From assembly GCA_030512295.1 (NCBI GenBank), contig JAULSR010000001.1, forward strand, positions 682,001-746,000: 64,000 bases of DNA, given 5' to 3'. A program made the translations under genes and the position numbers. This stretch comes from Bombardia bombarda. Lineage: Eukaryota > Ascomycota > Sordariomycetes > Sordariales > Lasiosphaeriaceae. Under the pieces are notes generated by a model. That model was given only the letters and a program-made list of their open reading frames with translations. It did no database searches and was not told where the DNA came from. How positions within the stretch are numbered: position 1 is the stretch's first letter; the number at the start of each line of letters is the position of its first letter. Below are positions 34,251-45,800 of this stretch, in pieces.

Positions 34251-35243
34251 ATGGACTCTACTCTCGACGAGCACTCCATCCCCTCCATCACAAGCGAAAC
34301 CGCTCCGCTCATAGAGCCAACAGCCAACGACTCGGACAGCGACATGGACCTCTTCCAAGTCCCCCTCAAGAGGCGAACATCGTCCTCCCAGCAGTCCCAG
34401 TCCCGCTCCCTCCTCTCACCACCCAGCCGCCGGCACGGCATGCGCTCCACCTTCACCCCGCCTGCATCATCCGCCATCACCAACTCGACCCGCCAGCGCT
34501 CCGCCACCATCTCCTCCTCCTCCCAGAACAACAGCAACAGCCCACCGCAAACAACCTCTGCCGGCACAGATGGCGACGCGCACGGAACGCCCCCGTCCTC
34601 CGTCTACCCCAGCCCGCCCCTGCCCGGCGGCGGCGGCGCGGACAAGAACCTGAAGCGCTTCGAGCACCACCGGCCGCCGCCCATCCCGCCCGTCTCGCTG
34701 GCCCGCCGCCGCCGTCTCCACGGCCAGGGCCTCCACGCCAGGCTGCCTCTGCACGGCGGCAACAGCAACAACACCACCGTCAACCCCAAAGACCTAGAAC
34801 TGCACCCCGCCCCGCTGACCCTCGCCCTCAACAACGTCAACACTCAACCAGTCCAGCTGGACACGCCCCTGCCGGTGCTGGAGACCCAGACCCAGCCCAA
34901 GAAAGAATGGACGCCCGTCTCGCCGCCGCCGACGGACCGCGCGTCCCAGGTGCGCGCGACGCCCGACTCGGCCTACGACCGCGCCCGCGAGGTGGAGGTG
35001 CACCGCAGCGAGTGGAAGCACGCCGTCTATCGGTTCCCGCTCAAGGGCAAGGAGCACTGGGTGGTGGATTGCGACTTGACCGAGTCGTCGCACGCGCGGC
35101 TGGCTGATATCGCGCGACGGTCGTCGGAGGGGTGGGAGTGGAATGGGGACTACGAGCTGGCGAATATCTATCGGGTGCTGGGGATGGTGCATAAGAAGCT
35201 GATGGAGGAGATGAGGATGGAGAGGTTGAGGGCGGGGGGGTGA
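34251..35243 (+). CDS. low-complexity protein with conserved-looking C-terminal block
   Basis: 330 residues in one exon. I chose the ATG at 34251 (context AAAG before the ATG) over one at 34206. Residues 1-240 are Ser/Thr/Pro/Gln-rich and probably disordered. The last 80 residues form a dense block with REVEVHRSEWKHAVYRFPL and KGKEHWVVDCDL, followed by a Trp/Tyr-rich helix ending in Met/Arg/Glu residues. This block looks like a folded domain, but I do not recognise the family. No signal peptide or membrane segment. GC content and codon use are strongly biased to C/G in third positions. Both strands give long frames here as a result; the chosen frame has the best amino-acid pattern. Confidence 0.6.
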   Translation: MDSTLDEHSIPSITSETAPLIEPTANDSDSDMDLFQVPLKRRTSSSQQSQSRSLLSPPSRRHGMRSTFTPPASSAITNSTRQRSATISSSSQNNSNSPPQTTSAGTDGDAHGTPPSSVYPSPPLPGGGGADKNLKRFEHHRPPPIPPVSLARRRRLHGQGLHARLPLHGGNSNNTTVNPKDLELHPAPLTLALNNVNTQPVQLDTPLPVLETQTQPKKEWTPVSPPPTDRASQVRATPDSAYDRAREVEVHRSEWKHAVYRFPLKGKEHWVVDCDLTESSHARLADIARRSSEGWEWNGDYELANIYRVLGMVHKKLMEEMRMERLRAGG

Positions 35244-35941
35244 TGTCTTTTTTTAAATTTGGTGTGGTGTTGTATGGGTTCTTGTGGGGTTGGGCTTGTG
35301 TGGGTGGTTTCTTTATTGCATTAGCTGGCGTTGGTAATGGGTTCTGTTTTTTTTTTTTTGTGAAGCTTGGGATTTGGTATGGGTTGGTAATAAAGGGGCT
35401 CCCACTCACCCAGGTGGTGGGTGGCCGATTTGGTGTTTTGCGGTATTGTGGTTTGATTGTTTAGGTTTGGTTTGGATACAGGATATTGGGGGCAGGGTTT
35501 CACTCATTCATTCATTCATTCACTCATTGAACTAGAGAGGGCATAGAATTCAGGATGGATTTCATATTCTTTCCCTAAAGATTTCATTAGTGCCATCTTT
35601 TCAGATTTCATACCATCTTTTGATTTTCTCATGCACTTTATTATGTCTCAAGCTTGAAGGCGAAAAGATTCACGACTGAACATGTGGGTGGCAGGGACCA
35701 GCCTTGTTCCTTGGTGAAGTATCATTGGAGAATCTAACGTTGTTTGAGCACTTGTATCTTGAACCGAGATGGTCGTTCTATGGAGATATCCATAAACTCA
35801 CTCCCGACAGCGCCCTCATCCTTCCTAATGCCACCTATCCCAAAGAGCTCCCCCAAGACATCAAAGATGCGCTGGAAGAACGCTACGCCAAGTGCACAAG
35901 TACTGACAAAAAGTCGAGCAAACGATCTCGCAATGAGCAGA
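35244..35941. other. 3' flanks of two converging genes
   Basis: T/G-rich 3' flank of the gene at 34251, a poly-T run near 35348-35361, a CATT microsatellite, and the downstream side of the coiled-coil gene. The plus frames at 35704-36505 are antisense shadows. Confidence 0.5.
35504..35527. repeat. CATT-type tetranucleotide microsatellite
   Basis: About six near-perfect copies of a CATT tetranucleotide (CATTCATT...) occur with one CACT variant. Confidence 0.85.
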
Positions 35942-36568
35942 TCAGCGAGCAGCCTTCGCCACCACAGGCTTATTCTCCTCATAAGGCGGACACGCAACAC
36001 TCTTATCACCCCCATCGCCCTCCACCATCTCAGAAACAAGCACGCTCTGCTTCACCACCCCCCTCCTCGGGCCCACACTAAAATGCTTCTCCATCAACCT
36101 CACCCTCCGCCTTCCATACACCTCCCTGACGTCGGCCTCGGCCTTTGCAAACCTGGCCTTGATAAACTTCTCGGGCGTCAGAGACGCATCGATCGTCTCC
36201 TCACCCACAATCCCCCGCTCGCACTCCTTTTGCGCCGCCACATAACCCCTCAGCTGGCGCAAGCGCGGCGGGAACCGCAGATGGCCGTTGGTCTTCTTGC
36301 GCAGGCCGGCGATCTGCATGTTGGTGTTGTAGATGGCGCGGCGGAGGATGCTGTCGCCTCGGGACTCCTCGCGGTATGTCGCCAGCGTGGTCTGTTCCTC
36401 GGAGCGCAGGTCGTCGATCTCGGCCTTGAGGTCCCGCTCGAGCTGGAGCATTTCTTGGGCATAGTCGAGGCGGGCGGCCAAGACGGACTTCATTTTGGAT
36501 TTTGAGTCGGTTGATGTCATCGCTGCAGGATCGAGCTTGGATTTATTGGAAGAGCCATTTTGTGCCAT
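35942..36568 (-). CDS. coiled-coil protein of unknown function
   Basis: 208 residues from the ATG at 36568 (MAQNGSSNKSKLD). The frame is open upstream to 36775, but that part is hydrophobic and AT-rich and is more likely leader. Residues 30-110 are rich in Leu, Glu, Lys and Arg in heptad-like order (KSVLAARLDYAQEMLQLERD, then LKAEIDDLRSEEQTTL), suggesting a coiled coil. A basic middle part follows with RFPPRLRQLRGYVAAQKECE and a motif TPEKFIKARFAKAEADVREVY. No membrane segment or signal peptide. I do not recognise the family. Confidence 0.6.
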   Translation of the reverse strand: MAQNGSSNKSKLDPAAMTSTDSKSKMKSVLAARLDYAQEMLQLERDLKAEIDDLRSEEQTTLATYREESRGDSILRRAIYNTNMQIAGLRKKTNGHLRFPPRLRQLRGYVAAQKECERGIVGEETIDASLTPEKFIKARFAKAEADVREVYGRRRVRLMEKHFSVGPRRGVVKQSVLVSEMVEGDGGDKSVACPPYEENKPVVAKAAR

Positions 36569-37506
36569 TTTGCAACTCAAGGCACCGGAAACCGGCGTCT
36601 GGCTTGCTGTGGTCTTGGGAATTATTTTTGTAGTTGAGGTGGTGTTGAATCGAATGCGTGACAGTGGAATGTAGACTATTGATGCTATGCCGTGTATTGA
36701 GTATAGGAGATGAACAAAATGAGCTAAGAGCGTCTGAAGAAAATAGTTTAGGAACATCGCATTTTTCAGAGCCATGAAAGGCTTTGGCTGATTTATGTAC
36801 TGGGGCTATGTGAACAGCCCAAAAGGGTTCGGCGGGAGCGAAACTGTGTTTCAGTCTCATGATGAGTAACTTAAACTGATAAGGCAGGTAGTAGGTACGA
36901 GAGCGACATGTGCTTCCATTACAGCAAAGCAGAAGCCTGTTTTCAGAACTTTATTCTCAACCAGTGGTTCACGGCGGGCTTGTACCACCCCCGAACTGGT
37001 GGGAGTAACAAACTCTGTAGAGTCTTCCATCATTCTATATATTTGAATACTCTAGTCCCCAGCATCGGTGACTGTGTAGATTGTAGCCCTCGTGATGAAA
37101 GCTGGGACGCGAATTAAAAAGACGAGATGAAGGGTGTGGCATGCAGTTGCTCGGTCTTGCCGAAACAAAATACACCGCACTCCAGAAACGCCATTGTACC
37201 AAAGTGTGAGTGAGTGTATTTTGGCTCTGGGAAAGAGCGAGAGAACATTCTGTCCACGAGACCAGAAAAAACAAGCCACATCAAGGGCACGTGGTGATGG
37301 CCATGATAAGAATCGAAAGTTTTTGTTCAACACATATGTTAGGAATAGATAATTGAGTTAAGGTTATCGCGCTAATACTTGTGTGTTCAAATGAAGCAAC
37401 TGCAATAGAATGAAGAAAAATAATAGTTCTGACAGCTCGACTAATGTTTCCAAAGCATTTGTATCAAATAGCGCAGAATCAAAAATGACAAAAAATGCAA
37501 AAGTTA
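36569..37506. other. intergenic, promoter side of the coiled-coil gene
   Basis: No gene recognised; AT-rich in the right half before the tRNA. Confidence 0.45.
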
Positions 37507-37600
37507 TTCGGATACCGGGAGTCGAACCCGGGGATGTTGAGTGATCAGACACTTTGATTAGAAGTGAGAGTCAACGATGTTACCGCTACACCATACCCGA
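37507..37600 (-). tRNA. tRNA-Glu (anticodon CTC) with intron
   Basis: The acceptor stem pairs TCGGGTA (37600-37594) with TATCCGA (37514-37508), with discriminator A at 37507. The T arm reads CCGGG-TTCGACT-CCCGG. The anticodon stem GTTGA/TCAAC encloses the loop CTCTCA, with the CTC anticodon, interrupted by an intron of about 23 nt after position 37. The D arm TGGTGTAGCGGTAAC fits fungal tRNA-Glu. Confidence 0.9.
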
Positions 37601-38404
37601 TTTGGAAGACGAATATGGACCCCGATTGATGAGAGACTGGGTCTGCAGATCTGCTTATACACTCCACCTGCACCCCTCATTAGCCTACTTCGATCAAGCA
37701 ATCACTACCTACCCCTTTCGAGTTCGACGCCTTTGAACGCAGGTGTTATTGACAAACTATAGCAAATGTGATGGCTATTGCTGACGATACAGTAAACGCA
37801 TAACAGAAATCGCCGCAATCTTCAACATGCCGCCCTCAATGCATACATCAACTCTCCAATCCTAGGACGTATTCTCCTTCCCTAAATCACTAGGCAGACA
37901 AAAACATCAGATGAGATAAAGTTGAACCCCTACGAAGACGGACAGATCTGGATCCATTGCTTGAAGATCTAGATACCGTGCCGTGCCTAGATCCGAACCA
38001 TCGGGATTCCGCGCCCACATCTGGAGCTAGCATCGAACCTTGCGAATCGCGTCCCTCAATCAGCGCGTCATTCATGTAGTAGCAACAAAGAGTCACCCCT
38101 TTCTACAGATTAAATATGGCAAGTGGCTCGAATAAGTAAAGAACATTTACGCATGTCTGTAGCAATTATATTGTTCGGTTTATATATCATTACTTGTAAA
38201 CCTAAACACTCAAGTGTGAAACTCGAATCTCAAATGGCTGCTTCAAAATCTGCCCTCAAGCGCATAAACAGTGGCCTCTTGCAGTCGTCCTTCAAGACTG
38301 ATATCGCCTCCATCAGACCCATCGGGGCCGTTCTGTTATCTCATGGGAAACCACCTACAAGACGAATATCAACAACTCGGCCTCCTCGGGCACAAATTCC
38401 AGGC
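37601..38404. other. intergenic, SDR promoter
   Basis: The plus frame at 38123 runs into the SDR start but reads like leader. A TTTATATATC element lies near 38178. No other gene was seen. Confidence 0.4.
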
Positions 38405-39528
38405 ATGGAATACATCAAGGTACTCGGGCCCTCATACATACCACTAACTAACCCCCACACAACTAACACCGCCAGAACACCCTCGCCGAAAACTTCGGCG
38501 GCCCCCTCTCCAAGCTCGGAACAAATCAATTCGCCCTCTCCGACTGCCCCGACCTCACGGGCAAAGTAGGCGTCGTCACAGGTGGCACACGCGGCATAGG
38601 CTACGGCATCGGCCACACCCTGCTCGCGCACAACATCTCCAAGCTCTACCTCATCTCCGTTTCCCGCGACGGCTTCTCCGCCGCCCACGCCGCCCTCGCC
38701 GACGACCTCGGCCCTGAGATAGCCGACCGCACCGTCTGGCTGCAGTGCGACCTGTCCGACTGGGCCCTCGTCAAGGCGACGGCCGACGCCATCGCCAAAT
38801 CGACCGACCGGCTCGACATTCTCGTCAACAACAGCGGGCGCGGCGTCATGACGCCGGCGCTGACCGACTACGGCGTCGACCGCCACATGGCCGTCAACCA
38901 CGTCGGCCACGCCGTGCTGACGAGCCACCTGCTGCCGCTGCTGCAGCGGACGGCCGAGCAGGGCAACATTGTGCGCATCAGCAACCAGGCCAGCAACTCG
39001 CACCTGGCCGCGCCCAAGGACACCAAGTTCGCGAGCTTGGACGAGATCAACCAGGACGCTGGGCCAAATGGGCAGTACGGCCGGAGCAAGCTGGCGTGCA
39101 TCTTGTATGCGCGCTACTTTGATCGGCATGTGACTAAGAACGGTCACCCGAATGTGCTGATGAACGCGACGCATCCCGGGGTCGTGAGCACAAAGCAGAG
39201 CAAGACGGATATACATGAAGCGTATGTCCTCAATGCCCTAATAAGCATTGGAGTTGCGAAATGTTGAGCTGACAACCCTCTCAGGTATCCCATCGCGGGC
39301 TACGGCGTATCGCACCTTCTGGAGCCCTTCAAGAAGGACCAGTTCCAGGGCGCCGTCCCGACCGTCTTCGCCGTTACCATGACCAAGGGCTCAGGACAGT
39401 ACATCTGTCCGCCCGCCACGCCCGAGAAGGGCAGCGAGCTGGCGCAGAGTGACGAGCTGGCCGACGACTTGATGAAGCTTACCAGGAATTTGGTCAGTGA
39501 GAAGACGCCGGAGGCCAGCATCGCTTGA
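38405..39528 (+). CDS. short-chain dehydrogenase/reductase, three exons
   Basis: Exons 38405-38419, 38476-39221 and 39285-39528 give 334 residues. The first coding exon holds only five codons; its GTACTC donor and the CGCCAG acceptor restore one frame. The Rossmann cofactor loop is TGGTRGIG (residues 40-47), the structural motif is LVNNSG (121-126, Ser in place of the usual Ala) and the catalytic pair is YGRSK (Tyr206, Lys210), with a Ser in the preceding strand ISNQAS. The layout resembles the fungal retinol-dehydrogenase or WW-domain oxidoreductase-like classical SDRs, which reduce or oxidise small lipophilic alcohols or ketones with NAD(P)H. No signal peptide. The substrate is unknown. Confidence 0.88.
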
Positions 39529-41760
39529 TGATGGGGGGCAGACGGCTATGAAGTCGTTTGTATTTGTGCTGTGCGTTACTGTATTGTTGCGCTGCACTTG
39601 CAGAGACAGTCCAGGTAGGTAGGCGGGCGGCTATCTTTGAGAGAGATTGAATATGAACATGAACAAACGAAAAAATGGGCTGGATCAGATTGAGACATTG
39701 TGGCCGCCGAACTGAGAGACATTGGAAATACCGGACATTCGTCGTGATGTGATTTGGTGTGGTGGCGTGGTTTTGTTAACCAGGGTGTGCAATATTTGGC
39801 TGAAACAAACACCACCGCATGCAAGGGATCGACACAGTGGAGGAAGTCAGGGGGGGACAGGGGAATGATTCTGTTGGAATTCTCTCTGGTTCCAAAGCGC
39901 AACTTCGGTTGGGCAGGCGCAGGTTTATTCCTGCCATGGAAAGTTGGAGAATCACATCAACTGTTTGCTGTGAGATTGGCTGCTGTTTGCTGCACGCACT
40001 GCATCGCATGCGAGATGCAGCAGGCATGAGAAGCTGATCGCCAACCAGTCTGCATTGCTCTTGCAGGTGCATCGGGCGTCGACAGCGTCCCCCCGCCAGT
40101 AGACGGTGTCGGTAGACGGTGCGTCGATGGCCACGAGACATGTTGTGTAGCCCGTCAGCGCCATCTATCGATGTGCCGATGTGTCGTTGGATTCGTGGAG
40201 GGTGGTGATTCATCCATGGAGGTATGGGAGTGCCTGGGCGCAATGGATGATGAAAGGATGAAGGTTAAAGGTTAAAGGCTGGTAGATGGCGGGCACTTAG
40301 AAGCCCTACAACTCCCCCACTGAGGGGACTAAGGATGGAAGTAGCGGCGGCTCCAAATGCCACTGCCGCGGGGAAGGTTCACTCCTTCCAAGGCGGAGTA
40401 ATATTTGAAGTAGGTACTGTTAGCAAAGCAATACTTCCAGGGTTCTGTTAGACCAACAGACCGGGAGGGGTCTGTGACCAAAGCTAAGGTAACCTGTGGA
40501 TCGACCATGGGAATCTGGGGCTCTTTTCATATTGGAGAGAAAATCGAGAAAAGTGACACCTCAACCCAAAAGAGACGTTGTAATTGTCGTTGCTCAGATA
40601 TGCAGCAGGTTTGGATGGCGGCCCAACGAGAGCACGAATAAACAAGACATGTCGGGTGTGCATAATTAGGTAGTGTCGTCTCGCCGTCTCTGCAGGCAGT
40701 TAATATTCATGTTTCTCCCCAACGCAGTTACTAGACAAACCATATAAACGCTTTTACTTCGTATGAGGTGCTTCGTAAATAGCGGAGTAAAGAGCCCTGA
40801 GCAACAGCGCTGACCGACAAGCAGACGAGACAGATGAAAATCAAAAAAGAGGTCCGAGCTGCCCCTATTTTCAGATGCCGGTGATCCCTCACCAAAAAAG
40901 GGCTGCGACTGCATACCTAAGCGAGTCTAGCTCGAGCTGCAGGAGCTGGGTTACCTTGCGTCCACAACGCTGGGAAACGTGACAAGTTCGGTGATTGGCC
41001 TGTGATTCTTGACCCCGGTCGCGGGAAATTGTTAGAGTGCAACTACGGCGAACCGAAGGCCAATCGTAGAGGGGGACCACGGGTCAGTGTTGCAGGCCAA
41101 GGAGGCCCTGAAGCCCGCCCGTCCCGTCCCTACCTCACAGCACTATCCGTACCCTCCAGCTGGAAAAGCTTTAGATATGTTTGTTGAGGTTGCTTAAAAA
41201 TGTGCGCCAAGCTTCGAGATGGGAGGGCCATGGCGTCGCATGTGTTCATGGCGAGCTAGGATTCGATGCAGATGTGCCTAAATGAGATAACCATAAGCTC
41301 TAGGGGAATGATTGGACCGCAATTTCTCTTGGAGAATTCGAACGAGAGAGAAAGCCAGAGAGGATGAGAAGACGACCGAGGTGAGGTGGGGTTGAATATA
41401 CTGTGTATGTACTCGATAGTTTGTTTTCGGTGCCACGAATTCCTTTTCTCCCGGCTGCTGAGAAGGAACCTGGATACACAGACAGTATTACCACTGTATT
41501 CTCGGTACCTTGGCCACAGAACGGAAGAAATGCAGGTTCAAGATTGACCCCATTCACCGCCCTTCGTTGATCGTACGCCGTAGATTTTGGGAAAGAGCTG
41601 TCGACAAGAACAGGAGGGGTCTTCCTTCCTCACTTCCCTAGCTTGCAGCAGATGCAGATGTCACTTGTCAAACATGCTGCAGGCTAGCCCAGCTCGGTAA
41701 TCTAAAGCCCCAATTCGCGCTAGTTCGTTCAGAAAATAATAGGTCGTTCTACGTTTAGAA
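39529..41760. other. intergenic, nothing recognised
   Basis: Only short overlapping frames without motif. A short AAGGTTA repeat is seen near 40261-40278. Confidence 0.45.
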
Positions 41761-42856
41761 CTACTGTGTAATGCACCTTTCCCCTGTCAGCGTCTCCACA
41801 CTTGTCATCACCAACGGGAGACGAAGTTGACCCCCCTCGAGCAGTTTCCCGTTCCTGAGAAATCCTTCCTTTTCGGACAGGACCGACGGACCTCCTTTTC
41901 CACCCTGCGAGCCAAATCTGGAGACGTGCCGCAGTGTAGGAAAACCTGGGGATCAGTTAACATTTTTACTTTCACCAATTCTTTCACCTGCGGTTCAGGT
42001 CTTCGCAACTTTGCGTACAGTACATACCTAACCACACCTCTCCGCCGGCATTGTCGTCATCGCTGCATGCCACGGCTGGTTCCTGTGTTTTGTTTGCCGC
42101 TAAACTTTCACATTCCTGGAACTACCTCCCGAAACACAGACACCTAAAGCAAACAGCGCGTTCCCGCTCCTCCCTCTTTTATCGGGGAACCCAACCGAAC
42201 CCCATTCGAGCATTCCTTCGCCAATTCAGATTGTATTGCATTGTGTTGCGTTGCGTTGCGCAGACAACAGGACGAAAGTCGCTGCTAGCCTGCCTGCCCC
42301 TTCCCACCTTTGCCGACGGGTCAAGGACGGTGGACGCTCACTCCCGCCGGACAAGCACATCAGTCAGATACTGGAGCTGGCCATGGTCTCGTTTCCACCG
42401 TCACACACTACCTTCTCCATGACCTAACGCCGGTCTGATTGACGACGACTGCTGTTATGTGCCGTGGATCGGCAGCCCCTCACAGCAGAATCCCGGCCGA
42501 GAAGCCCTTTGGTTATCCATATAAGCCCTGTTAAGGACGAGCGTTTCTTGACTCCGCCGGCCGATTTGGCGCCCCTTACTTCGTACATCCCGCAGTCCGC
42601 CCCCTCGATAACCCGGATACCCCAGAATCAGCACCTCGCCACTGCAGCCGTCGTTGCAAGCATCATCCCTCCTCCCTGACTCTCTGTCTATGTTTCACGG
42701 CTTCTGACACCGTCGCACGCTCCAAACGCTCCATCAGGGCGATATTCCTCTTTGAACGTTCTCCTTGCAGAATCCCTCCCAATTCCTGACTGAGCCTCTC
42801 GTTAGCTTACGTCTTATGGTGGGCCGACAGCCGAAGATCGTCCGTCTCTGTCCAAC
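41761..42856 (+). promoter_or_regulatory. promoter and long pyrimidine-rich leader of the CM1 gene
   Basis: From about 41780 the plus strand is rich in C/T with few ATGs. A short upstream frame (ATG at 42454, 25 codons, ending in TAA) and a longer ATG-less proline-rich frame (about 42440-42679) lie before the true start. These may be part of a long leader that tunes translation. Confidence 0.35.
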
Positions 42857-45800
42857 ATGGAGGGTTCCGGTGCACAGAGCCAGTCGAGCGACCGTTCTCG
42901 ACAACCTCCGCCTCCTTTCCCTCGAACAACATCATCTCTTTCTAGCACTAGCTCGACGAGAACACGCGTGAGTAACAACAGCTCGAACTCGTCCTCGCAT
43001 CATATCCCCACGCTGCACTCGCACCGACTACACCACAGCCGATGCAGCCGAACACCAACCATTGACCGGCCCAAATCCCAACTATCTCGCGAGGCCTCCG
43101 AAGACTCTAGACAGTCGCTGCCACCAATCATGTCGAGCTTCTTACAAGAGAGGCTAGAGCGAGAACGACGTGTTGAGAGCGAACGCTCGTCTAGCCGAGC
43201 TAGCAATGTGAGCTCATCGCTGGACTTCAAGGCAGTCCAAAGCTCCCCTTCCAAAAGCAGTATTGCCGAATCCCGACGACCAAGATCGAGTGGCGGTTCC
43301 GAGCCAGTCAAGAATAAGGGATTCGGTCTCAAGGAAATGGAGCAGACTCTATCGACGCTACACAAGCAGAACTTCGATCTCAAGCTCGAACTGTTTCATC
43401 GACGCGAGAGGCAAACAGCATTGGAGGATCGGCTCGAGAAATTGGAGAGCGACAAGGAGCAAACCGATCAAATCAACGACCAACTGCTCCACGAACTTGA
43501 GAAGCGAGACAAAGCAATTGAGGAGGCGGTTGAGAAAAGAGACAAGGCGATTGAAGAAGCTGTTGCCATGATTGTGGTATTAGAGGCTCGAGTCGAGCAG
43601 CTGTTGCGCGAACGCGAGATGGTTCGGCAGATCGACGAGGCTGGAATCTTCTATACTCAGCCGGAGTCGCCTGCTCCTGCAAAAGCTCCAAAGACGAAGA
43701 TGCTTGAGCCACCAGTAATCAGTGATGCTAAGGCCCTCAATCGGATGCCCAGCTTTCTCTCGGAACGCAGCGAGAACACAGAAAATCTGCGAAATATTTA
43801 CCTTGGCGCACGTGGCAGCGTGCTAAGCTTATCTCGGACAGCTGAAGACAACCATGAGGCGGAGCGCATAATCCGCCCCAGGCTTAACAGCCCTACCTTG
43901 AGCGTTCTCAGCGAAAGCTCCTTCTTGAGTGTCTACGGTCAGAAGCACCCTGGCGGCAATATTTCGCCCCCTGAAGAGAACCCGTCAGCCCTTGACGGAC
44001 CTCCAAAGAACCATGAACCACCACCCAAGCTCGATTCCCCCAAGTCAGATGCGTTTGCCGAGACGCCGACCAGACTGCGCCAGTCCTCTGCCTCCCCGTT
44101 AGTCTCCAGCACATCGGGTCAATTCCAGACCATGAATAATTTTCTGGATGCGAGTGGCTCGCCTCTTCAGCAACTGGAGAGACTCGACACAACTCTCACA
44201 ACGAGAAGAAAGTCATCGAAGCCTTCCATTTCAAGCTTAGACAAGATTCGCCCTCCTTCACGATCGAGCTCGATGCAACCGAAGACGAAACAAGAGAAAC
44301 GACAGGCTCTAGAAAGGGTGCTTACCCAGGGACAATTGGGCAGGGAATCAGCACACCTCAATGGGTTACCGCCAACCCCGGACACCATTTCGACCACGAC
44401 ATTGCGGCACTATCAAAGCTCAAATGACACACTATCAAGGGAGCAAAGTCTTGTCAACGAGCGAAGTTACCTAGCTCTTTCGGAGGCTACAACCTCACAA
44501 GATTCTGAGCTTGACGGTTATGGCGCGGGTCGTGGACTGTCGCAGAAAGCCTCTCAGGCAGCATCGATCACAGCGTTTGGCAGCCGCAAGCAACTACCTG
44601 GGAATGGTACGTTGCTCGACTGTCAATTTGTCAAGTCACAACCCCGGCGACCTCGGTCAGCTAGTGACACTACAATGTCACAGTACCGAGGTAAGGATGA
44701 CTGGGATAGCGATAGTTCAGATGAGGAGCTTGCGGATGGTGGACACTCAGCTGCCTCTAGCTTTGACCCTTGGCTGCGAGAGAGCCAGAAGCCCGACCGT
44801 TCGGATGCTCTCGACCCACTAAGCTCAGTATCTCAAGCTGGCCCGGGGAAGAAGAATATGGGCAGAGTTTCGCCAGACCTGTTTTCTTTTCCAATGACTA
44901 CCACTGGCTGGGCAACTGAGGTCATGTTTGGTGCGCTTGGAGGGGCTGGCTACCGGGGAGCAGGTGGAGCCAACATGTCGCCAAGTCCAATGGCAGACAC
45001 ACTAGACGCCCTGGGACAGTCGCTATCCACCCCCTTGTTTGGTTCCGGGCTTGTTCCCCAGTCAAAGAGCAGTGGCCACACCCCTCCACCGCCGCCTGAC
45101 AGGCGGTCAAGCCTCCATGCAAGGACCGGATCGATATCTGTGATGCCCATTTCACCCCTGCGCCCCTCGACAATGAGCTCGAAGCTTAAGAGAACTCCGG
45201 CTCGGGGAACCAGGAAGCGAAGTAACAGCATAGACGCGCGACCGCCGCCTGACAGTTTAAGGGATTTTGGGCTCAGACAAAGCCGAGCTGTCACTGTGCC
45301 GCCTGAGCAGCTGTATATCCCCCCACAACAGCCCCAGGAAGTGCAACAGCAACAGCAACAGCCGCAGTCGGCAAAGCAGCGGCATTACCCCCCTACGGCG
45401 AGCCAACTACCTCGCTCCCGGGGACTGAATAATATCTTCCGTCGGTCTACGGGCTCGACAGATGCCCCTCAGCTCGCTGCATCACCCCATAGCGCCCCAC
45501 CCACCGAGACGACCTTTGAGAAGGGCTCGGCTCAGTTGGTGGGGATGCCATCATGGGGACTGCGGGCTGTTGCTGCAGAGGACGATTTTAGAGACAGTGC
45601 CACGCCCCCACCGATCCTGAGAAGCAAGGCTGGAAGGTCAGGTTTTGACGATAGTGGAGGTGCTCGGCTTGAGCCGTTCTCGAGCGGTGGCGGTGGAGGC
45701 GGCGCGCTTGTTGGGCATGATGTTCCTGGGACGAGCTGGAGTAATAACAGTAATGGAGGTGCGGGACTTCAAGAAGGTCCTCCACCCTCTGCGGGAAGTT

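Noticed and set aside
34172..35107. Long plus frame rich in Pro, Arg and His
   Set aside because: It overlaps the gene at 34251 in another frame; its composition is what GC-biased codons give in a shifted frame, and it has no motif.
35704..36505. Plus frames antisense to the coiled-coil gene
   Set aside because: They mirror the minus-strand gene at 35942-36568 and have no independent start or domain.
38341..39216. Minus frame of 291 codons antisense to the SDR
   Set aside because: The plus strand carries all SDR motifs and splice sites; the minus frame is a composition shadow.
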